Of a DNA stretch of 26,466 nucleotides, positions 25,594 to 26,466 are shown one piece after another. The stretch spans positions 1 to 26,466 of the forward strand of contig JAOZOH010000039.1 in NCBI GenBank assembly GCA_029933365.1, written 5' to 3'. The stretch is from Desulfuromusa sp. (lineage in GTDB: Bacteria; Desulfobacterota; Desulfuromonadia; Desulfuromonadales; Geopsychrobacteraceae). The position numbers and the translations under genes are program-made. The number at the start of each line of letters is the position of its first letter. Position 1 is the stretch's first letter. The notes under the pieces were generated by a model that searched no databases, was not told the DNA's origin, and saw only the letters and a list, made by a program, of their open reading frames with translations.

Positions 25594-25752
25594 AGCTTTT
25601 TTCTTTTCTTGTTGTTCATCCCTTTTGTCTGCTTACTGCGTCTCCAAAAGTAACCAGAGCGAAAATAATAAAGAAAATGTGCCTCGATCAGTCCTTCATA
25701 TCCCATTGTGAACACCCTTCCTATTAAAATCCTCAGAGCCAAATTAGCACAG

Positions 25753-25779
25753 AAACCCTATACTAAACTGTAGAGTCAA
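25753..25779 (-). promoter_or_regulatory. MerR-type promoter/operator pointing leftward
   Basis: Read on the minus strand it begins TTGACTCTACAGT and ends TAGGGTTT. It shares the core TTGAC.CTA.AGT...AGGGTTT with the plus-strand site eight bases away. MerR-family activators bind such elements between an overlong-spaced -35 and -10. No convincing gene lies downstream in this direction, only the 3' end of the VOC gene on the other strand. Confidence 0.55.
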
Positions 25780-25787
25780 AGGGCGTA

Positions 25788-25814
25788 TTGACACTATAGT
25801 GTGCTTTAGGGTTT
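25788..25814 (+). promoter_or_regulatory. MerR-type promoter/operator for the regulator gene
   Basis: TTGACACTATAGT (starting 25788) followed by TTTAGGGTTT matches the MerR-family operator style, with a -35 hexamer TTGACA. It lies 31 bases before the merR-type start codon, so the regulator likely controls itself. Confidence 0.6.
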
Positions 25815-25845
25815 ATGATGAAGATAAATCAAACAGGGAGCTGAT

Positions 25846-26268
25846 ATGAACAGTTTAACAATTGGTAAAGTTGCAAAAATTACGGGACTGGGGATTGAAA
25901 CCGTTCGTTTCTATGAGCGGGAAGGTTTGATTAAGCCCCTGGCTCGTACTAAATCCAATTATCGTCTCTATTCAGAGGAAGGAATTATTCGCTTACGCTT
26001 TATCAAACGGGCTAAAACTCTGGGCTTTTCTCTTAAAGAAATCAAAGAGTTGCTGTTGTTGCGTCAGGATTCAGATGCGACCAAAAAGGATGTAAAAAAA
26101 CAGATTGAAGCAAAAATTAGTGATATTAAAAAGCGTGTCAGGGATTTGAAAAAAATTCAAAAAATTCTGGAGACTTTGGATGATTGTTGTGATGGTAAGG
26201 GATCGACAGCGGATTGTCCGATCCTTAACGCACTTGAAGATGGATCCTCATGGGCGACAGATTGTTAG
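25846..26268 (+). CDS. MerR-family metal-responsive regulator (ZntR/CueR-like)
   Basis: A 140-residue regulator. The N-terminal winged helix reads LTIGKVAKITGLGIETVRFYEREGLI and NYRLYSEEGIIRL. A dimerisation helix spans about 78-112, and a C-terminal metal loop contains Cys114, Cys115 and Cys124 (LDDCCDGKGSTADCPIL) with a terminal Cys140. The loop resembles ZntR, but the position of ZntR Cys79 is Thr here and ZntR His119 is Gly, so the metal is uncertain (zinc, copper-type or mercury-type). GGAG precedes the ATG at five bases. Two MerR-type operators lie upstream. No efflux pump or other usual target gene is in the window. Confidence 0.9.
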   Translation: MNSLTIGKVAKITGLGIETVRFYEREGLIKPLARTKSNYRLYSEEGIIRLRFIKRAKTLGFSLKEIKELLLLRQDSDATKKDVKKQIEAKISDIKKRVRDLKKIQKILETLDDCCDGKGSTADCPILNALEDGSSWATDC

Positions 26269-26285
26269 GGGCCTGTTGATGAGAT

Positions 26286-26370
26286 GGTCTCCCCCCGCTA
26301 CCTAAATCGGCGTCAATGCGCCATGATGGAAATAACGTAGCTTTCCATCAACGAGGAGTGAGAGGAGACC
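26286..26370 (+). ncRNA. Structured non-coding left end of an IS110-family element; possible bridge-RNA remnant
   Basis: GGTCTCC (26286-26292) pairs with GGAGACC (26364-26370). Inside are GGCG-6 nt-CGCC (26309-26322) and the perfect 9-bp stem TGATGGAAA/TTTCCATCA (26324-26350, 9-nt loop). The stretch lies directly before an IS110-type transposase start. In IS110-group elements the non-coding left end encodes the bridge RNA that guides target choice. The homology to a specific element is not verified. Confidence 0.3.
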
Positions 26371-26373
26371 AAG

Positions 26374-26460
26374 ATGAATATTACCACCGTCGGCTTGGAT
26401 TTGGCAAAAAGTAGCCTCTTCCAAAATGAGATGAGTCTGAAGCAAGCTCCATGTTTCTAA
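26374..26460 (+). pseudogene. Truncated IS110-family transposase start
   Basis: After an AGGAG ribosome-binding region the frame reads MNITTVGLDLAKS, the N-terminus of IS110-family DEDD transposases, where GLDLAKS holds the first catalytic Asp (Asp9). After about residue 17 the similarity is lost and a stop follows at 26458-26460, 28 codons in. Full-length proteins have about 300-400 residues. The element is therefore broken by a deletion, a frameshift or another insertion; the window ends six bases later. Confidence 0.65.
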
Positions 26461-26466
26461 CATGAG

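Overview
The window reads as chromosomal DNA of a Gram-negative bacterium. The sucCD pair, the FSA-type transaldolase, the sigma-54 response regulator, the MerR/ZntR-type regulator and the RadC-like domain fused to a DinG helicase together fit Desulfuromonadales/Desulfobacterota. That placement is an inference from gene content, not a database match. No tRNA, rRNA or CRISPR array was seen.

Left part (1-5320): an AhpD-like small protein whose natural start appears to be broken by an in-frame stop, then an FKBP-type prolyl isomerase. A tight plus-strand cluster follows: a DinG-type helicase with an N-terminal RadC-like JAMM domain, an SGNH-hydrolase lipoprotein, and radC itself.

Centre (5474-19196): an accessory or defence-like region. 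Two large SNF2 helicases, each with N-terminal SWIM zinc-finger motifs, face each other, and a 97-codon gene of unknown function trails the second. Divergent from the second helicase is a four-gene operon with the order and features of Wadjet, jetA-jetB-jetC-jetD: a MukF-like subunit, a MukE-like subunit, an SMC-like ATPase of about 1218 aa, and a TOPRIM nuclease. Wadjet is known to limit plasmids by extruding and cutting circular DNA. The operon ends convergently against an AAA/DUF4143 ATPase gene that carries a perfect 18-bp palindrome in its promoter.

Right part (19336-25593): mostly minus-strand housekeeping genes. These are a sigma-54 response regulator with no kinase beside it, a nucleoside 2-deoxyribosyltransferase, sucC-sucD with a good promoter and a strong terminator, and then folK, a small TRASH-type membrane protein and transaldolase as a second unit. 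A plus-strand VOC (glyoxalase-fold) gene starts divergently from folK.

Right end (25594-26466): a MerR-family metal regulator preceded by two MerR-type promoter/operators pointing in opposite directions. One drives the regulator; the other points at no obvious gene. The window ends in the left end of an IS110-family element with a broken transposase start. The non-coding stretch before it folds into nested stems, which could be the remnant of a bridge-RNA locus.

The strongest system-level signal is the Wadjet operon with its paired SWIM-SNF2 helicases. The most unexpected small signals are the target-less MerR operator, the structured IS110 end and the nonsense codon at the left edge.
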